Positions 44,303 through 57,050 of a stretch of 64,000 bases of DNA are shown here, piece after piece. A program made the position numbers and the translations under genes. The notes below the pieces were generated by a model. It was not told the DNA's origin and ran no database searches. It saw only the letters and a list, made by a program, of their open reading frames with translations. Every line of letters starts with the position of its first letter. Position 1 is the stretch's first letter. The DNA is taken from the NCBI GenBank assembly GCA_022829145.1, contig CM040748.1, forward strand, positions 6,176,501 to 6,240,500. Reading direction: 5' to 3'. Source of the stretch: Albula goreensis. Its lineage: Eukaryota > Chordata > Actinopteri > Albuliformes > Albulidae.

Positions 44303-44383
44303 ATGCAGAGCTGCTCCAGCCATAGCAAGGACCATGGGTGTCAGTGTATATGACACTGGTTTAGGACGGCCTGTTGGACAAAT

Positions 44384-44970
44384 ATGAGATTAAATATGCA
44401 TGTCAGGATTAGGGTTAACCCAAAATTCCCATTTAAAATTCAGTCAACCATTTCCTTTTCCAGATCAACATTCTACATTCATTTCCATGTTAAATCTTCT
44501 AATTCCATTATTGAGTTCAATTTAAAAAAACACACACAATTCCAATTCAATACTTTACCCAGAACAATTCATTTAATTCAATTCACTTCTATTCTTATGA
44601 ACATTCATCAACAAAAATTGACCAAAGGATAACATAAACAGAATTAAAGGCCATTTCAATTCTTCATCCCAAAACTGTAGAACTGGACACACAGTCATGT
44701 TCTGCAAGGATACCTAATGAATGAGTTTGGATTTATTTCCCCATTTTTAAACTACTCCAAATCTTACTTTTCAAGGTCATGACTCCTGAAAAGGAGGGCT
44801 GGGGTCAACTACACCACATCAATCCCATTTTCAATCCAAATCCAATTCATCTGAAGTTCTGTTTCTAAAAGATTCATGCAATTCCAATTTACTATCAATT
44901 CCCCACTTTGTGAAGAATTTCCTCCCGGTCACCCCACAAGTTTCGATTTAAATTGGAAATTACCCATATT
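44384..44970. repeat. degenerate AATTCA/CCAATT-rich repeat
   Basis: About 580 bases in which AATTCA, CAATTC, TTCAAT and TCCAATTC recur at irregular spacing, with G strongly depleted on the plus strand. It looks like a decayed low-complexity or satellite-like repeat rather than unique intron. I cannot name the family. Confidence 0.55.
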
Positions 44971-47812
44971 CTGGTGCACATGAAGCTTAAGAACCTCCAG
45001 AACTAAAAGGGGGACTATGTTTTTTTTGCATCTACGGCTACTGTCGTCGCGCATCTCCAAGCACAAGAAAAACTGATAAACCAGTCACTGAACAGAGCAG
45101 AGCACCTGCCTGGATGTGAAAAATACTGCAGGAAGTGAGAGAAACAAATGCCATGATGAAACAAAAGAAGGAATCGGCATGCAAAGGTCACATGGATAGG
45201 GGGAGAACAGAAGATGGTGCACATCTTGGCGGATGATGAATGAGAACGTCATGGGTGGAGTGAATAAACTTGGGAGTAATGAGGGACAAGTTACCGATGG
45301 AGGGCTCAGCTGAGAATATGAAGCATGGAGGTATTAGAGACTACATTGCGAATGGGAGGAGAAGTTGACAAATTAAAGTTCAAGCACTGCCTGAAGAAAT
45401 AACGTTTAAAGAGCGTTGAGCATTCTGCAAAACACAGTATGCATATTGGAGCTGAATCTATGCTTTTTTATTGCATAAGCTACAATACTACTATATTTTG
45501 TGGTGGAAAAGACAAACGGCATGCGCAGAAGTCACAGTTAGCATGCAGAGAGGAACGTTCGGGGAGAGTATTTTTAGAAATAAGGGGAATGAGTTGCCAG
45601 TCCAATATGATTCTGAATACCATCACACCCGCAATGACAGTGTGCTTAACACAGAGCTGCGCTGTGGAGCCAAAGCATGCCGTCACCGGGCCATACAACG
45701 GCAGACCTAACCAAAGGGTTGTGAGGGAGGTCAGAGACATGGCAAATAAAGACGGAGCGGCCATTTACTCTGGCGCGGTGGCGCGCCGTCGGCCCGTCCC
45801 GCTGGGCCTGTCCCACTCACATACCATCATTGTTATTTCTCCGGCCGTATCCAGGCGACGTGCTTCTTTGTTCGCTCAGATCCCCAATCTTGCCTTTCCA
45901 CGGGGTCCCCAGGGGGGCAGCGGCGGTGCGCACTCAGACCTCATTTACAGCCCACCTACATTACATGAATGCAGCCGCACAGAAAGTGGGTGTCTCTGGG
46001 ACGTGAGCTCATTCCAGCCCGCCTTGCTTTCCCCTGCCTCCCATTTATATTCATGTATTCGGTGGTGTTTATCCGCCTGCTGCCTCCCCTCCCAGGCACC
46101 CCCGGCGGCAGGCACAGAGGGTGCCTGGGCCGGCATCGCCCCACGGTCCTAACCCCCCCTCCCACGGTGCCCGGTCAGCGGAGCCGTCTGCTCTCCGAAC
46201 GAAGGCAAGCTAACGTGTCAACACGAGTTTAGCTCTGGAAGGGCCGATGGGCAGTCAGCTCCAATCTGCATCGGTACTCCCCGAAACACTACTCCCCATT
46301 AGCCGCTCCACCCAGCAGGGCCACGCCCACCTGGCGCTGTCAATCAAAGCCCTACACTACCCTGGTTAGCGCCGATATTATCACAGAGGGTGAGCGGAGC
46401 AGGCTGACTGGCGGGTCCCTAAGCATATGGCGAACAGGGGCAGGCTTTGTCTTTCAACTCCGCGTTTCAACTGTGAAACACACAATGTTAATTCAATGGA
46501 CCTTTTCTTGTGCCGAGACCGTTTGGGGTTAGCCATTATGCCTCCATCCATTTTATGCTTTTGGAGCCCTTCTTTTTTTTTTTTTTTTTTGTTGAAAAAA
46601 TATGTTCATCCAGCACAAGGCGGAGGAAGGGAGTGGAATAATTGCATAGCATTGTGCTCCACTACTCTTTGAAATTCATATTTACACATGCAATTTTCCT
46701 CCTGCTCCGCAGACAGGCAGTGGCTGTGATCCGAAGTGATGGTAGACAGAGCTAGTGTTCTTTTGTGATTTCAGAGAATGAATGTGTGACCTTTGCTTGG
46801 CCCTATTGCAATTGAAAATTAAACCTTCCCTTTGTGATTTTGCTCTGGTATCACTCGTTTGACTAACTGAGGGGTAGAACAGCTTGTCATCGTAATTACC
46901 GTCTTTAAAGAATCTTGGGGAAAGAAAAGATGATCACAAATGCTGTATTTATAAATATAAATGCCTCTACTCAAGATCAACATGAATGAATAAGTGGGCT
47001 CAAAACTAACGCCAACTTAAAAAAAAAAAAATTAAACAAATCTTGGCAGACCAAAAAAAAAAAGAAACTTGGCCAAAGGCTAGTTAGGGTCCCTGCTGCA
47101 TTCAGCTGTCCCAGTTCGAGCCTCGACCATTGGTAGAACCGGCCAAAACACAGTGGAGGCAAATGAATGAACAGGCACGGGGTCAAATGGGATACGGTTA
47201 TCCTGAAAGGCTACACCTTACCCTGAGCACCTGCAATTGATCCACTTATGTCAGTCAGACAGCTCTGACTTGTGAGAACAGTACAAACACAAAACTTCCA
47301 TGTGTTTTGCAAAATGCACGGCTACCAGTCAATTTACCATAACCATACTCACGTCAGACTGAATCATTGAACAACATCCTCTGGCCAAAGACATTTTTCC
47401 CTCCATCCAGAGGGCACAGAACATGCATTTTTAAAGCTGCAGACTGGAGAACGGAACAGACGAAAACAGAATGCAATAATTATTTAAAGGAGGTATTGTT
47501 CAGTTATTTTTTTCCTCCCTTTTTTTTAAAGTAATGGCAGCCTGCAAACTACTACTTTCGCAAACTGTAAGGAAAGGAGCGTAGTGAATGATTCGTGTGG
47601 GGCTCATTAAAAATGGAAACTGTCTCAAGTTCCTGTTGCACAGGGTTCACGTCTACTGCTCTACCCCCCCTTCTCCTACTGCCTCTCATTCGGTATGATT
47701 GCCGCATGCCCTCAGCCCTCTGATTGACACCTCAACCCCTGTTAAGCTACAGACTGGGCCTCATAAGGCACAGGGACGGACACATGCACGCAGATACATG
47801 CATGCACGCACA

Positions 47813-47844
<32 letters not shown>

Positions 47845-48000
47845 TTTTGACATCTTATTCTTAGGTTCCTTATTGGGCATCCATAATACATATATCATAA
47901 TTAAAACATCCTATAATGTTTATTTAAAGTGTGATGTGACAGCGAAGTTCAGAAATTAAGTGGCGAACGTCACCCCAAACGCATCAGGCTTGGCGGGCTG
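44971..48000 (-). other. sdk1: large sdk1 intron, GC-mixed part
   Basis: The 45660-46170 block is GC-rich and low in simple repeats, with compact motifs such as CCCATTTATATTCATGTATT (about 46040), a composition suggestive of a conserved non-coding element. Elsewhere there are poly(T) at 46573-46590, poly(A) near 47019-47030 and a CA microsatellite at 47808-47844. At 47070-47125 a tRNA-like box A/box B pair may be a SINE head. No exon is supported. Confidence 0.5.
47808..47844. repeat. (CA)n microsatellite
   Basis: CA tract with one interruption, preceded by irregular CATGCACG units from 47780. Confidence 0.92.
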
Positions 48001-48307
48001 AAGGTTATTTTCTGTTGTCTCTTGCGTTTAAAAAAAAAAGGTAGGAGGAGGAAAAAGGAGGATATGTTGGTGGTGGATAAAGCCACTGCTTTCCCACCGC
48101 ACTGACACCTGTTGACCTTTCCAATTTGCCATGTCAATCACCCTAACAAAGGACCCGCGGGCTGATCCCAAATGCCACCGCTTTTTGACATTTTACCCGC
48201 TTACCGTCTACAACAACATGGTAATTCAGCATTTTTCTGAAATTCGGCTTGTACAGAAACAGTTCGGGAAAAAATTCCTTTTCATTTTTTTTTTTTTTAG
48301 TTGAGTT

Positions 48308-48335
48308 AAGAAAGAAAGAAAGAAAGAAAGAAAGA
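48308..48335. repeat. (GAAA)n microsatellite
   Basis: About seven tandem AAAG units, directly visible. Confidence 0.92.
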
Positions 48336-51300
48336 TGTCCAACTATAAAATAAACCACTTTAAAATTCATATTTATTCCCCTTAAAAAGAGTGAGATATA
48401 ACTCCCCAGTTGTAAATAAAAGATGACCCCAGGATGTAAATAAGCCCGTCTCATTCCTACACATGGTCAAGGTCATACATGGCAATTAATACACTGCATG
48501 TGTTAAAGTGTAACATAGATAAGTACCTTGTCCTTGTTGTTCTACCCTTTAGAGAAAAAAAAAACATTCATTCCGACATGTAACACTTCATTGGGAGCAA
48601 TTACTATATACATTTTTCTCCTACTTATGAAACAGGAAACACAATATGCATTTAACACGACAGGCATTTAACCCTCACTCACAGCACTTCTCAAAGGCAG
48701 GTCGATAAACATACTCTATGAAGACGCTATTCTAGGTTGGCGGTTCTTCGCCTAGAATGACTCCAGCCTATTCTTCATCACTGGAGAAATTATAGATATT
48801 TTCCCTTAAAAGGAAGCTAAAATCTCAGCGGTGCACTCTTAAAATAGACAGTATCTCAAAGGGCAGAATGCCAAGACGGTGTTGTTTCAGTTTTTAAGTG
48901 CCGTTTCAAGTGCTGCTTTTGGACTGCCGATGCTCAATTGTGTGCATCTGCCGGTTCTCTTCTGCTGAAAGTGATTATCGGTGCCCTTCATGGGAAATGT
49001 GTGACAAAAGGAAGCTGAGAGCTGTTCTTGCTTATAAGATAATGTGAATGTCATAACAGGGAAAAAAACGAAAGAAAAAGGATCTACACTCGGAGGGTCT
49101 TATTTACACTACAATTGTACTCGCCCTTGGTGGTTTAATTAGTTTATTAATTACAGTCGTGATGACAACCTCTGTGAGGGGCAGTTATACCACATCTGCT
49201 TCCCTCTCTATAGCTGCCCTGTAGGTAAGCTACATCGTGCTACATCTGAGTGGTACACAGCTGGTGACTACAGTTGACTACCTGGTCTGCAGCTTTTACA
49301 ATGCAGTCCTTCCCACACCGTGAGCAAAACAACATTCACCTCATGTTGTGTTCCGTCCTTCAAAGTCAAATTATACTGCAGTTCCAACAGTGATTTAAAA
49401 GTACAAGTGTGAAAAATGTTATCCAGAAGTACAAGCAGTGAAATGTACAAACAGAAATATCAGACCTGCTCCCTGTCTCCTGTTTAGACTGCAGCGCAAC
49501 TTTCCTGATCTGATTTCTCTTTATTATGGCCTTTCAGCATTTATTTGCATATTTTTTTGTCTGGTCTGATTTTATTTTCTTTCTTCAAACTAGCCGGCTG
49601 TACCCTCAGCACCATTTTTTCCACAAGACTTGACAGTGCACCAAACAAGATTTAAGATTCATGGACTGCTTCCCACATTGTTCTCTAGCGCCAAGCAGAA
49701 CGTCTGATTGTCAGAGATGGTGCACACATAATCCTGGACAGATATCAGAGGGGCTTCAGTCCAGATATAAACACACAGCAGGGTGCGCAGCCAATGAATC
49801 AAGACTCTTTTATCAACACACTTTAACACTGAAGAGGTCTGCAAGTTCTGTGAGCCAGTGCTAAATTTGTCATGGCAATTCAGCGGCTAATATAGCCACC
49901 CAGCTAAAGGGACACCCATGCAAATGTGCACGACACTGACTCAAAGGAATAAACTGAATCACCAACCAAACCTAATTCTTTCGGCATGTTGACTCACCTC
50001 TCTGTACTCCCCACTGCAACGACTGGTGTAACACCTAGAATGGCTCATGAAACCAGAGCCAATGTCTCTGGAATGGATACCGAAATAATACCATACAAGT
50101 AATGATAGAGAGCTGTAAAATAAAACACCCATTAACCCAAACATAAGATAAAAGGCAAAGGTCACATGAAATTCATGTTCTAATCAAACTATGACATATG
50201 ATGGGAAAACCAGCAGACTGCTGTGGTCCAATTTAGCAGTACATACCAGCTGTTGACATGTCTAATTTCCCCACAGAGGGAAAGACTACAAAAAAACCAT
50301 TAAATAAATGTGCCCTCACAAGGCAGAGACAATTAAGGGACAATAGTTCAGTTACACCCAATACACACAACAACCTATACAAACTGTACCTGATCTGGAA
50401 AATTACATTATTGTTCATTTGATTTTATAACTCTTCATCAATTATTCTTTTTTTGTGATAAAAGATAAAATAACATGGTCAAATTATTAAAGAGATTCAT
50501 TATTTAAAAAAAAATACACTCAATATTAAATATTCCTAATTTCTCGGTAGTTTGCTATTTTTTTATAAACATCTTGCGACCTGAGACTTATGATATGATA
50601 CTGTGGTTTCCAAGATTATAGGCTACATAGCTTATAAGGTCAGAATATGAAGACTAGTTTTCAGAAGTATCCTGACTTTGAAAAGATGAAAATAACTTAA
50701 GAATTTCAGAAGAGATAAGAAAAGACTCTTCTGCTTTGATCACTTACTTCTTAATATGAAAACTTCTGCCTTAAACACTCCCATGATTAATTTGGCACCT
50801 GGCCCTACTAAATTAAATCTTCTTCACTCAGATGCAGAAAGGGAAGAATATACATGACACGCAGGCCTAAAACAAGAACAACAGCTGCATTTTCACAAAT
50901 TAATCAATTTCACATTCATTTGGTAGACATTTTCTTGAAGTTCAGGAGATGTTTTTTCTACTTACTCAGTCTTGACAAGTTGATTAAAAAGAGAAGACAG
51001 CAAAATGACAACTATAAGGCTACTTAGCAAGACAAACAAAATAATTCAGCTTTTTTAAAACATGGTTTTTGGAGCTCAGTGTAGATGGGGCACACACTTC
51101 TTTATACATTGCCACTACAGATGAAATAAAAAGCAGTTATACACTAAGCATATAAATTGTATATAGAATACACTTGCTCCATCAGAAGGTTACATATATT
51201 ATTTTAAAAAAAAACAGTTTAATTCAAAGTTTATAGCTGGTTTCCTGACTGCCATTCAGAGTTAGCTTTAGAGTTGACTGTCGCCGGAAGGATATTAAAG

Positions 51301-52518
51301 AAAACACTTAGAAGGAGCTTCTCCGTTCGTTGTTACGACATTGAGAAAGTACACAGACTGTCACTCCAAAAAGGATGCTATCTTGTTTACGAAAGGAAGT
51401 CAGCTGGGAGAGGAGCCATGCTAAATAAATGAAGTCAATTCTGTCTGCTCCCCTTAAAAACGGTGAGTAATGAAGGCACGATGAGTCTCGTCGCAGACGG
51501 GTCCTCTGCCATATGCTTGGGCTCATTCTCAGTTTCCCAATACAGACAATCAATGCCTGCCTTTCCGACAGAGGCGCGGGGGACAACGCTAGAGCTAAAT
51601 TACTGCTGCCCATGTCAAGAGACTAGGGAAGTGGCATCAGGGAGCATGAGCTTTTCTTTTTCTCATTTACAATGATAAAAAAAAATCATTACTGTTTACT
51701 CGGTGTCTTGACTACATCTTCAAACAGATACTGGTGCATGGATATGGAAGGGATAGCGCCAGATAACCTTAAAGGTCTTGCGCTGTCAATGCCTTTGGCT
51801 TGTGCGTAATCAGTCAAAACTCTCTTCAGGTCAAACCAAGAGCATTGACAGGGTTTATGCACAAAAAAACAAAAAACTTTGACAGCCTTGAAGGCACAGC
51901 ACTTCACTAAAAAACCTCTATCTACAGCATACACTTAAAGACATCTTAAAGACTCTCAGGTGATGAAAGCGATATTATACATTCTGTGAACATCCCATCT
52001 GCCCGAAATCTTTTTACCCACTGAAACTTAGCAGCACCTCGCCATGAGACATATCATTGAAGTGGGCTACTTCCCCTCTCATTCATAATTATGACCCTCC
52101 GTGGCAGGTCTGTGGGAGGTTTAATTGAACTATTGAGAGACAAACAGACCCTTGACAGGCCTTCTATCTCCAAATTGCTCTCTCCTTTCATAGCTTTTTA
52201 AAGCTTAAACTGATTTTTTTTTTTACTCTATTTTTTCAATTCCCTTTGAGTGAAAAAGGCAACGGTCCTGTTCGGCGCACACGCTGCCACCAGGAGGTAT
52301 GGTATCGGCTCCACGCGTCAGCTGGTTCTGTCAGCCGTGGACAAAGGTCATGTGTGTAGGCTGCTCACCACTCCAAATGGACAATGGAGGCCGCCCTGAG
52401 TCTCACTTTCCAGGCCGCCCTGTGTTTGACTTTCCTCTGAGTGGAAAGATGTTCTGGTGAAGAGGTGTTTCCTTATGGGAAGAGAGGATGCCCTAACCTC
52501 CTCCCTACTCCACCCCAA

Positions 52519-52552
52519 AAACACACACACACGCACACACACACACACACAA
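52519..52552. repeat. (CA)n microsatellite
   Basis: CA tract with one G interruption. Confidence 0.92.
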
Positions 52553-52686
52553 AACTGAGATAATGCCTACCCCACCAACTGAAGAAAAAAAAACAACTTA
52601 AGGCAATGTGGCTTCTGTTATTCTATCTCCTGTTTGCCTACACTGGGCATTGCAACTGGGAGTCTTATGGAGAGTTAAGGGAATTG

Positions 52687-52708
52687 TTTGTGTGTGTGTG
52701 TGTGTGTT
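52687..52708. repeat. (TG)n microsatellite
   Basis: About ten TG units, only 135 bases from the CA tract at 52519-52552 and in inverted orientation to it. Confidence 0.92.
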
Positions 52709-54672
52709 TTATCTTTCAGAAAATGCACTTTTACGTGCACTGGTAAGCGCTTTGAGGAATTCTTCCAAATCTCAGTTTTACAGGAAAATGCCCCCTCAGA
52801 GGACCGTCTAACACAGGGAGATGCATTTAATTAAAGACTCTGTTTATCCCTATTTCTAATTGGCGATGAATTTTTTCGGCAGTTTGGAACAACAACCTGG
52901 TTTTCGGAAAACATGGACCGTGAACACGCGAAAAGTGCCTCACAAGCGGCCTCCATTCCCTGCAGACTCCTCTGCGAAGTTGCAATCTCATTTTCCCTCT
53001 TAGCTTTTTTTTTTTTTTTTTTTTCGCAAATGCCTCTTGTTGGAGAGGGGGAATTGAGGGGGAGTGGGGGGGGCATGGGGGTGTAGGGGGTTGTGGTCTC
53101 CTCGAAGCACAGGTCAGGAAACAATTTTCGTGGTCTCTTGGGGAGGTAGTTGGTCAGGCGGTCAGTTTCTTGTTGTAGAAAATAGGGCCTACAATTAACA
53201 CTTCCCTGCTCAGAGCAGGAAATCTGTGGTCTCAGCTACCCAGCAACTCAGCTGCAGTTTACGAATCACACAGACAGACGTCACCCACTCAGGATCCATA
53301 CAAAAAGCGCTGAATGCTGCCACTTTCACTGACTGGAGCATTTCAGAGGGGCAATACCCACTGGCTCTGGCCTACAAAGTGAAAATAAAAAAGAAGAAGA
53401 AAAATCAGGTGATTTGATTAATGTAATGTAAAGTGACCACGCAAGCAACTGTGCAGAAAGTGACGGTTGTGTCTCTGTTTAAAGGGATTCCCACTCCACA
53501 CCGGCCAAAAGTGGACCCTCTGTTGTAACCACTGTGAGTGCACTCCCTGGCATTAAAATGTTGCTAAAAGTCATTTAAAAGTTAGATGAGATTAGCACAT
53601 TAACAACATGTTGTCTCGAAAGAATTTGTAATATTGTACTGAACTGGAATGTGATATTGGATATATTACTATAATACATTTATTGCTATGTTATGAAGAT
53701 TTATATTATATTATAGCATATAGCAATAAATGAACCACTTTTTCTTTAGGTGTGGTATCAAACACCTAAATGAAGCCATATTGTCATATTGTGGGAGGTG
53801 AAGATGGATGTAGCTTCCTCTGACAAACACGCTATATCTGCACATGCATTGTAGCTGGGAAATAAACCCCATTCTTTTTATTGTGCAGAGAAAATCATGA
53901 TTTTGATTTATAAATTTTAAAAAAAAAAAAACTGCACCTAAACGGTCAATTTCCACAAATCCTTTCACACCATTATGAGATAGTAATTGCGTATGTCTCT
54001 CTAGCATACTTGAAGCACTATTCAACTATGGGAATGCTAACCAATGGAACAAATGCAGCCAACAGCTCAGGAAATCTGTACTTTGATTGTTATTGCTGCA
54101 ATGGCCATGTAGTGGTAGTGAATTGCAAAATACCAATAATATAAATGTAAGTGCTTCTCTATAGTCGTTGCATTAGAATCCATTGTCTCAAATAGCATTA
54201 TGAAATGGCTTTCTGCAATTTCCTAACAAGGTAATGCAGGCAGACTGGCATAATGAGAGATCCATGTACAGAATACGAGAAAAGGGAACAGGTGCTTTCG
54301 CTACTCTCCAGGCAGTCCTACAGCATCGGCTTCATATGAGATCATAAAACCCACGAGAGAGAGCAAATAATTTGTTCTGTCTCGTCCTTCAATTATGGAC
54401 AAGAGCATTTGCAAAAGGCCAAAAAAAAACCCCCAAAAAAAACAAGAAGAGGCAATGGAAGATCAGGGCTGTCGTTAGCAACAGCGCATATATGAATCCT
54501 GCCAGCAACGCAATCACAGTTTATGGGGAGATGCATTCACAAACAGTTCATACAAGTCTGCCATGACCTTGTCATTGCTAATGCAGCCTAAAGGCTTTTA
54601 CAATTAAACCAGCAGAAATCTGTAATTACCATGTCTTCTATGTGTGGTACTTACAATGCAGATAACGATGCT

Positions 54673-54698
54673 GGTGGGGTGGGGGTGGGGGGGGGGGA
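54673..54698 (+). other. G-quadruplex-prone tract
   Basis: Four or more G-runs separated by single T bases on the plus strand. Confidence 0.65.
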
Positions 54699-56944
54699 AG
54701 TACTGGGTAATTTCACAAATTGTTGAATTACACGTGTGAATACTGTAGGCATAATCATTAACTTTCAAAGAAAAAAAAAAATCCTGCATTACACAGCATC
54801 AATAGCCACCACACAAACAAATACTTTGAGAAAGAGGAGACAGAGAGTCCATAAACACACTGCGCAAACATGCAAATAAGGTGCATAAAATCAGCCTCCA
54901 TTTTGTGGGAGGACTGACGTCCAGTTCAGGTGGCAGTACATGCTCAGTGGTACCACTATGGCTTCCTGTATCATACCCTCTGTGCAAACTCTATCTGCTA
55001 GTGACAGAACATCGCCACCGCCATTAGGCTCAAGTGTTGCCTTAAACTTAATAATGGCAATTCCATACCTGGAAATATACTCCATCCTACCGTAGGTGGA
55101 CATGTTCGCTGGTGTCGTTGAGTGCAATCGATGTTTCAGATGTACACTGCCAAGCCACATCCAACACATCCAATCAACTATAAATTGTAGCTAAAAGCAG
55201 GAGGCAGGAGTTTTGAGAGTTCTGAGAAACGACTGACAACACTCCAAAGAAGGGAATCAAAAAAGAAGAAAATAAAATGATGGAAACAGACCTCTTCACC
55301 ACCATAAGCAAATGCCATAAAAGCCCTAAAATAGAATCATTTCTCCCTTGGCCCCACGGGCAGCCATTTCACTGGGCATCATCCGAAATCCATCTAAAGC
55401 ACTTTCAGTTATCAAGTTCGCAGGCACTCAGACACTGGGAGATGGATGGACAGACGGACAGCAGGCAACTGCACAACCATGCACTCAGCCTACCTTGAGG
55501 TGGAGACAATAAGATGAAATACCTGCCCCTCTCGTTCCACTGTTCAGCCTCTGGATACTCCCTGAGCTAATGCTCCAGGAACACCTTTTTAAACCTCTTT
55601 AATTAACTTCAGGACCTTAATCTTTTAAACATTTCAGGAAGCCCGGAAACAGCCTCCCCAAATACAAATGATTATGGCAGAATTAGTATATTATCTGCTA
55701 TTGAAACACATGGGCTCTTACTCTAGGTCACATTCCATTGCTATATTAACTCAGCAGGCAATGCCCACAACTGAATTTACTGAGGTACAGTTTCCTCTGC
55801 TGTGCTGTCATAGCAGCTCTGTGCCATCCACACAACTTAATGAATAAAAAAAGAATATAAATGAGCGCCTGTCGAGCTATTTACCGTTCGCTACCCAGAG
55901 AAAGCGGTGAACTCCAGACGAGGCCACCCATCACAAGGCAGGAATTCGCTCACCAAATCAATAACCAAATTCAAATGCTTCAGACAGCAAAAAAAAAAAA
56001 AAAAAAAAAAAAGTTTTTATTCATTGTGGATATGCGTGTATGAAAACAACCCCCCTGCCTCCTCCTGAAATCTGAAGTCAGTTCAAATTACTTTCATGAC
56101 AACAGAAAAGTGAGGTGATCTCTTAGAGAGAGAGCTCCAGTGCAGAGTGCTAGTGAGAGCTCTCTTTCCCCCTGTCTAGAAAGACGAGGTTCACTGCACA
56201 CATTGACCTCTTTAAGAGCGCAGCCGGAGACTGCTTGGCCCCGAGGAGCTTTTTCCTTTTGGAGTCTATCTTTCAGCAGTATGGAAATGTGAAATGGGAT
56301 CTAAGGATAGGACATCCGAGGGACAGGGAGGCTCCTCCGGGGCAGTGGGCTCCGGTGCGGCGGGGCCCCCGCGGGGGGGAGGGTGAGCAGATAAAGTGCT
56401 CTCGCCCGCGCCGGTCCGCGAGTGCGGAAGCTGAAGGAAAATCTGAAGGTCGTTTCAATCACGGAAACGCTCCGTGAAGCCCCTGGAAGGTGCTTACCCT
56501 TTCCCCATTACCTCTGTCTGTTTGAAGCTTCCCTGCAGGCCAAGCGAGGCCGTAACTCTAATGCAAGCTGAGAGCACTGTTTCTGGACTGTGATTCTCTC
56601 TAACCGTGAGCACAGTGGTGCAGGCCGGAGACCCTAACCTGCTCTTAACACCTTACACCCCCGTGAGGCGGCAGAGAGAAGCAGAGCACAGCAGAGCAGG
56701 AGCAGTAAAGGGCCGCGAAGCAATTTGCTGTAAGCAACAGTCCAATGAACGGGAGAAAATGAACACAGTTTTCAAAGGGTTCCACCTGAGGGTCATTAAG
56801 AGGCATCCGAGACGCCCTGCAAACGAAGGCAAAGCCGACAGGAACACAGTTACCGCTGATGAGTGAGTGAGTGAGTCACCGTCAGTGAAGAACAGGACCC
56901 TCGCCCAACCGCGCTACTGCTGAGATTGCAACTGCATACACAGA

Positions 56945-56947
<3 letters not shown>

Positions 56948-57009
<62 letters not shown>

Positions 57010-57050
57010 AGTGTGTGAGTGCGTATGTGTATGTGTGTGTATGTGTGTGT
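56948..57050. repeat. (AT)n tract with adjoining (TG)n
   Basis: About 30 uninterrupted AT units (56948-57006), then TGTGTGAGTGCGTATGTGTA-type repeats to about 57050. A perfect AT alternation of this length can extrude as a cruciform. Confidence 0.95.

Larger units (their letters stand above)
48001..56940 (-). other. sdk1: large sdk1 intron, central part
   Basis: Mostly AT-rich unique sequence. Simple repeats: (GAAA)n at 48308-48335, CA at 52519-52552, (TG)n at 52687-52708, poly(T) at 53007-53024, G-rich tracts at 53043-53090 and 54673-54698, and poly(A) at 55989-56012. There is a GC-rich patch at 56320-56420. No exon is identified. Confidence 0.6.

Noticed and set aside
45439-46152. Independent plus-strand gene of 237 codons
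   Set aside because: The frame is open mainly where the DNA is GC-rich. It has no recognisable domain and no splice or promoter evidence, and the second half is also open in other frames.
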